The translations under genes were made by a program, and so were the position numbers. Of a stretch of DNA of 64,000 bases, positions 52,076 through 60,351 are shown piece by piece; the first letter of the stretch is position 1; each line of letters starts with the position of its first letter. The DNA lies in NCBI RefSeq assembly GCF_040549045.1, contig NZ_JBEWTB010000002.1:2828001-2892000 (forward strand), given 5' to 3'. This DNA is from Endozoicomonas sp. NE40. GTDB taxonomy: Bacteria > Pseudomonadota > Gammaproteobacteria > Pseudomonadales > Endozoicomonadaceae. A model generated the notes under the pieces. It searched no databases. It had not been told where the DNA came from and worked only from the letters and a program-made list of their open reading frames with translations.

Positions 52076-52501
52076 ATGAGAAAGTTTGATGATTCCGTTG
52101 CACTGAAGCTGCTAAAAGCCAGAGATGGTGTTATGAGCTTCTTCCGGCCGTTGTTGCAGGAGCATGGCTTAACTGAACAGCAGTGGAGAATACTGCGAGC
52201 GTTGTATGAATTTGACGAGTTGGAACCCAACCAGCTGTCACAGAAATGCTGCATCCTTGCCCCTAGCCTGACGGGGATGATCAGTCGGCTGGAACAGAAA
52301 GGCTATGTTGTACGCCGTCGTCCAATGGAAGATCAGCGACGTACATTGATTCGTATGACCAGAAAAGCTAGGGATTTATTCGCTGAACTCAGTCCTGAAG
52401 TGGAGAAGCAGTATCGGCGAATGCGCAAACGGTTGAGCCCTCAACTGGTCGATCAGTTAATTGAGCTGTGTTCTGAAGTAGAAGACCGCATGAAGCTGTA
52501 A
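52076..52501 (+). CDS. hpaR: MarR-family regulator HpaR
   Basis: A 141-aa winged-helix repressor. Typical HpaR: MRKFDDSVALKLLKARDGVMSFFRPLLQEHGLTEQQWRILRALYE, then the MarR wing VRRRPMEDQRRTLIRMTRKA. In E. coli HpaR represses the meta-cleavage operon and is released by 4-hydroxyphenylacetate or its dihydroxy product. Here it sits inside the operon it likely controls, between hpaI and hpaG2. Confidence 0.92.
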   Translation: MRKFDDSVALKLLKARDGVMSFFRPLLQEHGLTEQQWRILRALYEFDELEPNQLSQKCCILAPSLTGMISRLEQKGYVVRRRPMEDQRRTLIRMTRKARDLFAELSPEVEKQYRRMRKRLSPQLVDQLIELCSEVEDRMKL

Positions 52502-52542
52502 ACAAAAACAATAAATAAGCATTTAAAAGGCGTAAAAGAATT

Positions 52543-53319
52543 ATGAAGCATGCTCGTGTTGAAATTAACGCTGTGGTTGAACAGGTCACCTGTGATGATG
52601 CTAATCCGGATAGTTATCAGGTGATGACCCGGGATGGCCGAACCTATTCAGAAACTGAAGTTACCTGGTTGCCCCCCAAAAGTGGCGTGATTATTGGTTT
52701 AGCGCTGAACTATGCAGATCATGCTGCAGAGCTGGACTTTGATAAACCGGAAAGCCCGATTCTGTTTGTAAAGTCTCCATCCAGCAGCAATGCGCACAAC
52801 AAAAAAGCCTACCGTCCGGATAATGTTAATTACATGCACTATGAATCTGAACTGGTGGTGGTAATCGGTAAGACCGCCAGCAAGGTAAAGGCTGAAGAAG
52901 CTATGGACTATGTGGGTGGCTATACCGTTTGTAATGAACTGACGGTGCGGGATTACCTTGAAGATTTCTCCCGTCCACCCATTAAGGTTAAGAATGTCGA
53001 CAGCTTTGGCCCACTGGGTCCCTGGGTGGTGGATCGTGATGATATTGATGACCCCCATAATCTGGCGGTCAGAACCTGGGTAAATGGTGAACTGCGGCAG
53101 GAAGGCAATACCAGGGATTTGATTTTTAATATCCCCGAACTGATTGAGTACATCAGCAGTTTTATGACCCTGCAACCCGGAGACATGATTGCAACCGGCA
53201 CACCCAAAGGGTTGTCTGATGTAAAACCGGGCGATGAAATTATTGTCGAAGTGGAAAGCGTTGGGCGGCTCAGAACCTGGCTGGTGTCAGAGGAAGAGTA
53301 TTACAGTCAGGCGAGCTAA
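52543..53319 (+). CDS. hpaG: HpaG2-type isomerase/decarboxylase half (FAH family)
   Basis: A 258-aa FAH-family protein matching the C-terminal half of HpaG. It has the full metal-binding set: HYESELVVVIGK (ExE), GYTVCNELTVRDYLED and GDMIATGTPKGLSDVKPGD; EVTWLPPKSGVIIGLALNYADHAAEL is the family start. It probably does the decarboxylation and isomerisation with or without the HpaG1 half at 49174. A weak ribosome site precedes the ATG. Confidence 0.9.
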   Translation: MKHARVEINAVVEQVTCDDANPDSYQVMTRDGRTYSETEVTWLPPKSGVIIGLALNYADHAAELDFDKPESPILFVKSPSSSNAHNKKAYRPDNVNYMHYESELVVVIGKTASKVKAEEAMDYVGGYTVCNELTVRDYLEDFSRPPIKVKNVDSFGPLGPWVVDRDDIDDPHNLAVRTWVNGELRQEGNTRDLIFNIPELIEYISSFMTLQPGDMIATGTPKGLSDVKPGDEIIVEVESVGRLRTWLVSEEEYYSQAS

Positions 53320-53353
53320 AAAAACAGATAACAATAAAAGCGAGGAGTCAGGC

Positions 53354-54200
53354 ATGGGCGAAATCGTACTTGCTGCCAAAATTACTCATGTGCCTTCCAT
53401 GATCATTTCTGAACAGCCCGGCCCTCATAATGGCTGCAGGGATGCTGCGATCAATGGGCTGAAAAAGCTGGGGGATATGGCCAGAGAGCTGGATGTAGAC
53501 ACATTTGTTGTTCTTGATACTCACTGGCTGGTCAATGCGGCTTTCCATATCAATGGCAATCGGCGTAATGAAGGGGTGTATACCAGCCATGAGTTTCCGC
53601 ACTTCATTCAGAATCTTGGCTACGACTATACCGGTAATCCGGAACTCTCCCATGCTATCGCTGAAAAGGCTGTAGCCAGGGGCATTAATGCTATGTCCCA
53701 TGAAGTGCCGAGCCTGGATCTGGAGTACGGTACGATTGTCCCGATGCGCTATATGAATGAGCCGGGCGATATTAAAGTCGTCTCTGTTGCTGCCTGGTGT
53801 ACACGACATGAGCTGAAAGACTCCCGTCGTATTGGTGAAGCCATTGCTGAAGCTGTAAAAGAGAGTGACAGTCGTGTGGCTTTGCTGGCCTCAGGTTCTC
53901 TGTCTCACCTGATCTGGGAAAACCGGCTGGTAGACAAAGGACTCTTTACCATTTCCAGTGAATTTAACAAGCAGATGGATTTGCGGGGTGCTTGACCTCT
54001 GGAAGCAGGGAGACTTTAAAACGTTTCTGAAAATACTGCCTGAATACGCTGAGAAGTGTGATGGTGAAGGAGGAATGCACGACACAGCCATGCTGTTTGG
54101 CGCGCTGGGGTGGGATCAGTATGAGGGAAGAATTGAAATGATCACGCCTTACTTTGAAAGCTCGGGTACAGGACAGGTGAATGTTTTGTTCGAAGTGTGA
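53354..54200 (+). pseudogene. hpaD: 3,4-dihydroxyphenylacetate 2,3-dioxygenase, one-base frameshift
   Basis: Extradiol ring-cleavage enzyme of the pathway (class III, LigB-like). The first frame (53354-53995) starts GEIVLAAKITHVPSMII with a GAGGAG ribosome site and has DTHWLVNAAFHINGN and SLDLEYGTIVPM. At a G4 run (53985-53988) it shifts into QMDLRGA and stops; the next frame continues VLDLWKQGDFKTFLKILPEYAEKCDGEGGMHDTAMLFGALGWDQ to 54200. Dropping one G restores DLRVLDLW and a 281-aa protein, close to E. coli HpaD (283). True mutation or base-calling error in a homopolymer. Confidence 0.9.
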
Positions 54201-54282
54201 GCCTATAAAAAGTGTAAGCCTGTAAATTTTATATTACGACAGTCTCCTGAAATTGGCTGTCGTATGTTATTCAGGAGTGGCT

Positions 54283-54771
54283 ATGATTCCAGACGTTAAT
54301 AACATTGTTTACGCCTCTGACCTGCAACCCGGGTCACGTCCGGCTTTCAGAATGGCTGTCAGGCTGGCGCTGAGTAATAATGCCCGATTGCTTTTTATAA
54401 CGGTGATTGAAGACAGTAACGAATACGCCAAAAGGCGAGTCAGCCTTGCGGTGACCGATAAAATGCTGAAAGAAATGGAAACGGAAAGCATGGACCGGTT
54501 GCAATCTAAAATGATAAACAGGCTGGAGCGCTTTATAGAAGAGGAAATGGAACAGGGCATTGAATTTCCTCAGGGCAAACCGGAGCTTCATGTCATTGAA
54601 GGGACGCATGCCGGGCAGGCGATCGTTGGGTTTGCTGACCGGGTCGATGCTGACCTGATTGTGATGGGCAAGCGAAGAAAGCATGGAATGGATAAGCTGT
54701 TGGTGGGTTCAGTGGCTAACAAGGTGCTTAAGTCCAGCCATATTCCTGTGTTGATGGTGCCGTTGCGGTAA
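54283..54771 (+). CDS. Universal stress protein (UspA family)
   Basis: A 162-aa cytosolic protein; the ATG at 54283 has GGAG upstream, while the frame opens at 54253. Family features: IVYASDLQPGSRPAFRMAVRLAL, a charged helical middle, and the ATP-type loop VMGKRRKHGMDKLLVGSVANKVLKSSHIPVLMV (about 126-158; GxxG...GS). It lies in the hpa operon after hpaD, convergent with hpaA. Its role in the aromatic pathway is unknown; it may protect against toxic catechols. Confidence 0.9.
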   Translation: MIPDVNNIVYASDLQPGSRPAFRMAVRLALSNNARLLFITVIEDSNEYAKRRVSLAVTDKMLKEMETESMDRLQSKMINRLERFIEEEMEQGIEFPQGKPELHVIEGTHAGQAIVGFADRVDADLIVMGKRRKHGMDKLLVGSVANKVLKSSHIPVLMVPLR

Positions 54772-54784
54772 TCGTTTCTTTCAG

Positions 54785-54800
54785 GGGCGGTTATCCGCCC
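54785..54800. terminator. Short hairpin between usp and hpaA
   Basis: A 6-bp GC stem GGGCGG-TTAT-CCGCCC between convergent genes; no strong T-tract, so it is a weak candidate terminator. Confidence 0.4.
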
Positions 54801-54802
54801 TG

Positions 54803-55693
54803 CTATAGATTCTTTTCCTGCCTGAACTGATTAGGTGATACCCCGGTCATTCGCTTGAAGAAACGGGAAAAGTACGCAGGATCTTTAAACCCCAGCTCAT
54901 AGCTGATCTGGTTAATGGTCTGACCAGTAAACAACATCAGCCGTCTGGCTTCTACATACAGGCGGTCATGAATAAGTTGTTTGCAGGACTTGCCGGACAA
55001 ACGCTGACAGATAGTATTCAGGTGAGTGGTCGAGATTCCCAGCTCAACAGCGTAATCTGTGATTGCCCAGTGCCGGGTATAATGGGATTCAATCAGTATA
55101 TTAAATCGGGTAAAGGTGCGGCTGTCGGCGGTTCGGGTATTCAGGACCGGTGTATCACTCCCAGTCATTCTCAGAAGATTTATCAATAACAGCTTTGCCC
55201 AGGCGGCCTGTGTGTGGTGCTGGTATATTTCTTCGTGTTCAAACTCATACTGAAACAGTCGGCACAACTCCAGAAAATGTTGTGCTGTAGCATTGTTGTG
55301 TTTTAGTGAGAAACATTTTGGCTGGTCATATAAAAGACCAGAATCTTTTAATAACTGCCAGACTGTCTCCTGTTTAACTGTCAGAACATAGCCGGGTGCA
55401 TCGTCGTCCGTCACAAAGGCGTGTGGCGTGGCGGGCGGTGTATAGATGCACATGGGAGCATTCACCCTGTAGTAGCGGTCATCGAGTTGAACTCTTGCTG
55501 TACCCTGTAGAATAACATGAACCTGAAAGTATCGGTCATGGTGGTGTACAGGCATATTACGCCCAAAGAATAACGCCATTTTTTCGTGGCGTTCATAGTG
55601 AATATCAGCGTTTTCATACCGCTGGTCATAGGCCTGACCAATGTTGATATTGGGAATGGACTGTATGTTGTTGTCGATTTTCAGATCTGGCAC
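54803..55693 (-). CDS. hpaA: AraC-family activator HpaA
   Basis: A 296-aa activator of the hydroxylase genes. The N-terminal cupin-type sensor has GRNMPVHHHDRYFQVHVILQGTARVQLDDRYYRV; the C-terminal two-helix-turn-helix domain (about 195-290) ends with NQISYELGFKDPAYFSRFFKRMTGVSPNQFR, the AraC signature. In E. coli HpaA activates hpaBC on 4-hydroxyphenylacetate, and here it lies beside the second TRAP receptor gene and hpaB on the same strand. Confidence 0.92.
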   Translation of the reverse strand: MPDLKIDNNIQSIPNINIGQAYDQRYENADIHYERHEKMALFFGRNMPVHHHDRYFQVHVILQGTARVQLDDRYYRVNAPMCIYTPPATPHAFVTDDDAPGYVLTVKQETVWQLLKDSGLLYDQPKCFSLKHNNATAQHFLELCRLFQYEFEHEEIYQHHTQAAWAKLLLINLLRMTGSDTPVLNTRTADSRTFTRFNILIESHYTRHWAITDYAVELGISTTHLNTICQRLSGKSCKQLIHDRLYVEARRLMLFTGQTINQISYELGFKDPAYFSRFFKRMTGVSPNQFRQEKNL

Positions 55694-55743
55694 TGACTGT
55701 TTCTCTCAGAGGCTCTGCCAGAGGACAGAGCCTTACGTCATTA

Positions 55744-56814
55744 TTATCCCTGGGGCGTATAATTTTCAGCGTATTTGCGATAAGCCTGAAGCGCGGCGTT
55801 ACCATCCACTCCCCGTTTTTTAGCATTGTCGAGCCATTTATTTTCAACCAGGGGAAGAATTCGGATCAACTCTTTTGACATGTCATCGTCTTCCGTCAGG
55901 TTAATAATTTCAACACCATTGGCTAAGGCAACATTGATTCCGTCAGCGTCGGCTTCCTGCCAGACCTGACCAATACGGGCTGAGAGTTTTTCCCCGGACA
56001 GGGCCCGAATAGCTTGCTGGTCCCTGGCAGACAGGCCTGCCATAAAATCTTCACCGATAAAGAAAGAGAAGCTTGCCCGGTACAGACCTCCGGGGAAACA
56101 GATAACCTGTTTAGTGACTTCACTCAGGCGCAGGGCCTTCAGGTCCTGCAGTGAGATAATGGTACCATCAACCACGCCCTGCTGTTGCAGCTCGTAGATT
56201 TTGCTGGCTGGAGCACTGATGCCGGTAACACCGATCAGTTCGCCCAGTCGTGAGGCAATACCTCCGGTGACACGGATTTTCCGACCTTTGATGTCGTTAA
56301 AGTTGTTGGCTGGACGGGTCAGGTACAGGCAGTTGCCGCCATTGGTAAACAACGCCAGCAGTTCAATGCCGTCGTGTTCGTTCTGTCTGGCAAAGAACTC
56401 TTCATTGACCTTCCAGAAAGCGGCTGAAGAGGCTCGGGCATCGGCTTTGACATAAGGCATCTCTGCGACTTCAGTCATCACAAAACGACCAGGTATGTAA
56501 CCGTGAACCGACCAGCTGGCATCGGCAACGCCATCTTCCACAAGGTCAAAGTAACTCTTCGGATGACCAAGGTCGTATTCCAGCTTGACCTTTACACGAC
56601 CTTCTGTCGTCTGTTCAATCTGGTCTGCCCATTCAGGGAACACCGTTGCGTTCATGGGGTGTGACGCTGGAAGCCAGGTGGCCAGTATCATTTCTTTCGA
56701 TGCCTGGCTGACGCTGGCAACAGCGGTTAAAGCCAGGGCGGACAATAATTTCAGGCCTTGTTTTGCAATGGAGAGTTTTACAATGGGGAGCTTTACCTTG
56801 AAAAGTTTAATCAT
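55744..56814 (-). CDS. TRAP substrate-binding protein DctP (copy 2)
   Basis: A 356-aa periplasmic receptor, signal peptide near residues 14-38 (AKQGLKLLSALALTAVASVSQA), preceded by an extra hydrophilic start. It closely resembles the receptor at 46525-47565 (ATWLPASHPMNATVFPEWADQIE, VKLEYDLGHPKSYFDLVEDGVADASWSVHGYIPGRF, KIRVTGGIASRLGELIGVT). No permease genes accompany it, so it may use the single DctQM permease upstream. Between hpaB and hpaA; a terminator at 56882-56905 separates it from hpaB. Confidence 0.92.
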   Translation of the reverse strand: MIKLFKVKLPIVKLSIAKQGLKLLSALALTAVASVSQASKEMILATWLPASHPMNATVFPEWADQIEQTTEGRVKVKLEYDLGHPKSYFDLVEDGVADASWSVHGYIPGRFVMTEVAEMPYVKADARASSAAFWKVNEEFFARQNEHDGIELLALFTNGGNCLYLTRPANNFNDIKGRKIRVTGGIASRLGELIGVTGISAPASKIYELQQQGVVDGTIISLQDLKALRLSEVTKQVICFPGGLYRASFSFFIGEDFMAGLSARDQQAIRALSGEKLSARIGQVWQEADADGINVALANGVEIINLTEDDDMSKELIRILPLVENKWLDNAKKRGVDGNAALQAYRKYAENYTPQG

Positions 56815-56881
56815 GCAGAGTTCCTGATCTTATTCTTGTTGTGGAACAGTATGGTTTAGTTGTTCGAATACTTAAACAGAA

Positions 56882-56905
56882 AAAGGCTGTCAACAGACAG
56901 CCTTT
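56882..56905 (-). terminator. Intrinsic terminator after hpaB
   Basis: A 10-bp perfect stem (56882-56891 and 56896-56905) with a 4-base loop; on the minus strand the stem AAAGGCTGTC is followed by T5. It lies just after the hpaB stop. Confidence 0.85.
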
Positions 56906-56912
56906 ATGGGTA

Positions 56913-58487
56913 TTACATGAAGCCTTTTTTCAAGTCTTCGCCGTTGTTGTAGGCAGGGTCATTCCAGCCTTCAATGTCGTAGTCGCTCATGCATTTTTCA
57001 ACCAGTGCGCTCATTTCCGCCATAGCTCCAGTGTTGCGCGCCCAGCGCAGGCATTGCATACGGACTTCTTCAGCGCTACCGGCATAGTTGATTTCATACA
57101 ACTCATGACGTCCACCAAATTCGGTACCTACAGCGTCCCACAGCAGCTTCATGATTTTGATGCGATCAACATGATCTATGCCCCGGGAACCGCGACAATA
57201 TTGCGCAAGGTATTTATCCAGTTCCGGATTCTTTAAGTCCTTCGCACCACTGGGCATATAGATCAGGCCGCTGGCGGCAGTCTGCTGAATGATATTCATG
57301 ATCTTCGGATAAGCCGTTGGCGCGAATACCCGGTAGGACTGCAAAGCGGCTACGTTGGGCAGGTAAGCGTCTTCTTGCCAGGGTTCCGCTTCGGCGTACA
57401 TTGAGTCCGTTAATGACCAGAACATGTTTCGCCATGCCACAACTTCGCCAAGGTCAGCAGAGACACCACGGAAATCAACGACACCGGTACACTCCAGCGC
57501 CTTTTCCAGAAGACCGGCAAGGAAGTCCAGCTTGACGCACAACCTGACGCAACCCTGCATGGGGAATAGACGACCAAAGCCTGCGACCGGGAACCAGGAG
57601 CGTAGTTTGTCGAAATCCCGGTAAACCAGCACGTTTTCCCAGGGAACAAAGACGTTATCAAAAATCAGGATGGCGTCGTTTTCATCAAACCGGCTGGAGA
57701 GTGGGTAATCAAAGGGTTCACCCACCCGGCTTGAGTTCATTTCATAAGAACCACGGGAAATCAGTTTAACGCCTTTGGTGTTCATTGGAGTCAGGAACAT
57801 CAGGGCAAAATCGGTGTCATTACCAATCACCTGGGCAGAACCCTGAGCAATAAAGTTGTAGTGGGTGAGTGCAGAATTGGTGGCAACCACTTTGGCACCG
57901 CTGACATAAATGCCTTCATCGGTCTCACGTTCAACGTGTACATAAACGTCACGCACCTGGTCAGCTGATTTGTCCCGGTCAATGGGTGGGTTAACAATCG
58001 CATGGTTCAGATAGAGGCAGGATTCCTGAATACGTTTGTACCAGCGCCGGGCGTTGTCTTCAAACTTGCCGTAAAATTCTGGAAATGCCCCCAGTGAGCT
58101 ACCGAACGCGGCTTTGTAATCGGGGGTGCGACCCATCCAGCCGTAGGATATTCTGGCCCATTCTGCGATAGCGTCCCGTTGTTCCCTGAGCTCATCTTTG
58201 CTGCGGGCATAGCGGAAGAATTTGTGAGTGTAACCGCCATTGCCTGTATCGGTTTCACAGCAGAGTTTCTCTTTGGTTTCGGGGTCATGGAGGGCATCGT
58301 AGAGTTTGGCGACAGTGGCGGCAGAGTTGCGGAATGCCGGGTGTGTGGTAACGTCTTCAATCCGTTGTCCGTCGATATATATTTCCCGACCGTCTCTGAG
58401 AGAGGCAAGATATTCTTCTCCGGTAAGAGGGCGGTTGGATTCAGCACGATAGTCTTCGGGGCGATAGTCCTGAGGGCGTATACTCAT
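56913..58487 (-). CDS. hpaB: 4-hydroxyphenylacetate 3-monooxygenase, oxygenase subunit
   Basis: Adds a hydroxyl group to 4-hydroxyphenylacetate, using FADH2 from a flavin reductase (HpaC), which is not in this window. The 524-aa protein has the family start RPLTGEEYLASLRDGREIYIDGQRI, the flavin/substrate region HAIVNPPIDRDKSADQVRDVYVHVERETDEGIYVSGAKVVATNSALTHYNFIAQGSA, and GSRGIDHVDRIKIMKLLWDAVGTEFGGRHELYEINYAGS. Full length. It precedes the second dctP and is likely activated by HpaA. Confidence 0.94.
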   Translation of the reverse strand: MSIRPQDYRPEDYRAESNRPLTGEEYLASLRDGREIYIDGQRIEDVTTHPAFRNSAATVAKLYDALHDPETKEKLCCETDTGNGGYTHKFFRYARSKDELREQRDAIAEWARISYGWMGRTPDYKAAFGSSLGAFPEFYGKFEDNARRWYKRIQESCLYLNHAIVNPPIDRDKSADQVRDVYVHVERETDEGIYVSGAKVVATNSALTHYNFIAQGSAQVIGNDTDFALMFLTPMNTKGVKLISRGSYEMNSSRVGEPFDYPLSSRFDENDAILIFDNVFVPWENVLVYRDFDKLRSWFPVAGFGRLFPMQGCVRLCVKLDFLAGLLEKALECTGVVDFRGVSADLGEVVAWRNMFWSLTDSMYAEAEPWQEDAYLPNVAALQSYRVFAPTAYPKIMNIIQQTAASGLIYMPSGAKDLKNPELDKYLAQYCRGSRGIDHVDRIKIMKLLWDAVGTEFGGRHELYEINYAGSAEEVRMQCLRWARNTGAMAEMSALVEKCMSDYDIEGWNDPAYNNGEDLKKGFM

Positions 58488-58773
58488 TATTTCCTACCTT
58501 GGTTATTGTTGTTCTGGATCAGGCGGTATGAGTAGATTATTTCCGTTGTGGAAAGTACATGGAATGGCTTTTTGGAGGGGTGTCTTGTACTTTTGGCAAG
58601 TAGCTTTAGGTTTTGAGTAATTCTACTTATCAGAGAATAGTTTTTTATAGATGGCTAAATATTGGACTATAGTACCTTAAAATTGAATAGACTGTAGATT
58701 AGGAACACGCACTGATTACAAGTGCTCTGTTTGTTACAATACTCCGTTATTTCTCCTTTAGTTGGATCGATGT
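58488..58773. promoter_or_regulatory. AT-rich divergent region, hpaB and ligase gene
   Basis: 286 bases between divergent hpaB and the AMP-ligase gene; AT-rich; expected to hold both promoters and any HpaA site. No clear repeat pair was identified. Confidence 0.4.
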
Positions 58774-60351
58774 ATGAGTCAGCTTCTCCACCAGTTGCTT
58801 CTGGATCAGGCAGAGAAAACACCTGATGCCCGGGCGTTAGGTGTCAAAACACAATGGTATGATTATGCATCTGTTGCCAATCATGTGAAACGTGTTGCCA
58901 CTGGTTTGCAGCAGCTTGGGCTGGCTCGTCATGAGAGGGTTGCCATTTATCTGCCTAAAACGCCAGAAGCCGTATTCAGTTTTTTTGGTGCAACCGCTGC
59001 GGGCGGTGTCATGGTTCCGGTGAATCCGGTGCTGAAGGCTCCACAGGTCGTACATATTTTAAAAGACTGCAATGTTCGTATTCTGGTGACAAATAAAGCC
59101 AGATATAAACAGCTTCAGCCGTTGCTCAATGAATGTCATGATCTGGTTCAGGTCATTGTAGTCGATCCTGTTGATGTCGATGGTTCGACACTGGCCTGGA
59201 ATGATTTTCTGGGAAGGGCTGAACAATGGTTGCCTCCATCCAGTATTGACGCTGACATGGCTGCCATCCTCTACACTTCGGGCAGCACTGGTAAACCCAA
59301 AGGTGTCGTATTATCCCATCGTAATATGGTGACAGGTGCTCACAGTGTGGCAGAGTACCTGCATAATACGGCTGACGACCGTTTGCTGTGTGTGCTGCCA
59401 TTCAGCTTTGATTACGGCTTCAGTCAGCTGACCACGGCTTTTTCTGTGGGGGCGGGTTGTTATCTGCTCGAATACCTGCTGCCAAGGGATATTGTAAAAG
59501 CGGTTGAAAAGCAGGGCATTACCGGTTTGGCGCTGGTTCCGCCACTGTGGGTTCAGCTGGCTGACCTGGAGTGGCAGGAAGCGGGTCATGGTTTGCGCTA
59601 CTTTACTAATTCCGGTGGCGCTATGCCGACCGCAACCTTGTCTGCTCTAAGAGAAAGATTACCCAATGCCTCTCCGTATTTGATGTATGGCCTGACCGAA
59701 GCATTCCGTTCGAGTTACCTTGATCCATCTGAAGTAGACCATCGTCCGACGTCTATGGGCAAAGCGATTCCGAATGCCGAATTGTTGGTGGTTAATGAAG
59801 CGGGGGAGGAGTGCCAGCCCAATGAGCCCGGCGAACTGGTTCATCGGGGTGGTCTGGTGTCAATGGGGTACTGGAATGATACAGAGCGTACTGCTGAACG
59901 CTTCAAACCTGCACCCATGGCTTTTAAGGAAATTCCGACGCAGGAACTGGCAGTCTGGTCGGGTGATGTTGTGAAGCGGGACGACGATGGTTTTCTGTAT
60001 TTTATTGGGCGTCGTGACGATATGATCAAAACGTCTGGTTATCGTGTCAGCCCCAGCGAGCTAGAAGAGGTGGTTTACGCTTCTGGTCTGATTTCAGAAG
60101 TGGCTGCCATTGGCCTTGCCCATGCGCGTCTGGGACAGGCGGTTGTTCTGGTGGTCGTGTGCGGTGACGAACAGGTGTTCGATGAAAAAGCCATTACCAA
60201 ATATTGTCAGCAGCATTTACCCGCCTATATGGTGCCTGCAAAGGTGATCGAAAAGCAGAGCCTTGCCCGCAACCCGAATGGCAAAATTGACCGTAAAGTA
60301 TTGACTGAAGAGTACAAAAGCCTGTTCAGTGCAACAGGAGTGAAGCAATGA
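58774..60351 (+). CDS. AMP-forming acyl/aminoacyl ligase (exosortase-A-associated type)
   Basis: Activates a carboxylic acid as an adenylate and transfers it to CoA or a carrier protein. A 525-aa ANL-family enzyme with A3 ILYTSGSTGKPKGVVLSHRN (about 169-188), YLMYGLTEAFRSS, GDVVKRDDDGFLYFIGRRDDMIKTSGYRVSPSELEEV and A10 NPNGKIDRKVL with the catalytic Lys. It resembles the ligase type found with exosortase-A/PEP-CTERM loci. The start is at the ATG 58774; a TTG four codons earlier is in frame. The stop overlaps the decarboxylase start (ATGA). The acyl carrier protein at 62453 is a likely acceptor. Confidence 0.88.
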   Translation: MSQLLHQLLLDQAEKTPDARALGVKTQWYDYASVANHVKRVATGLQQLGLARHERVAIYLPKTPEAVFSFFGATAAGGVMVPVNPVLKAPQVVHILKDCNVRILVTNKARYKQLQPLLNECHDLVQVIVVDPVDVDGSTLAWNDFLGRAEQWLPPSSIDADMAAILYTSGSTGKPKGVVLSHRNMVTGAHSVAEYLHNTADDRLLCVLPFSFDYGFSQLTTAFSVGAGCYLLEYLLPRDIVKAVEKQGITGLALVPPLWVQLADLEWQEAGHGLRYFTNSGGAMPTATLSALRERLPNASPYLMYGLTEAFRSSYLDPSEVDHRPTSMGKAIPNAELLVVNEAGEECQPNEPGELVHRGGLVSMGYWNDTERTAERFKPAPMAFKEIPTQELAVWSGDVVKRDDDGFLYFIGRRDDMIKTSGYRVSPSELEEVVYASGLISEVAAIGLAHARLGQAVVLVVVCGDEQVFDEKAITKYCQQHLPAYMVPAKVIEKQSLARNPNGKIDRKVLTEEYKSLFSATGVKQ

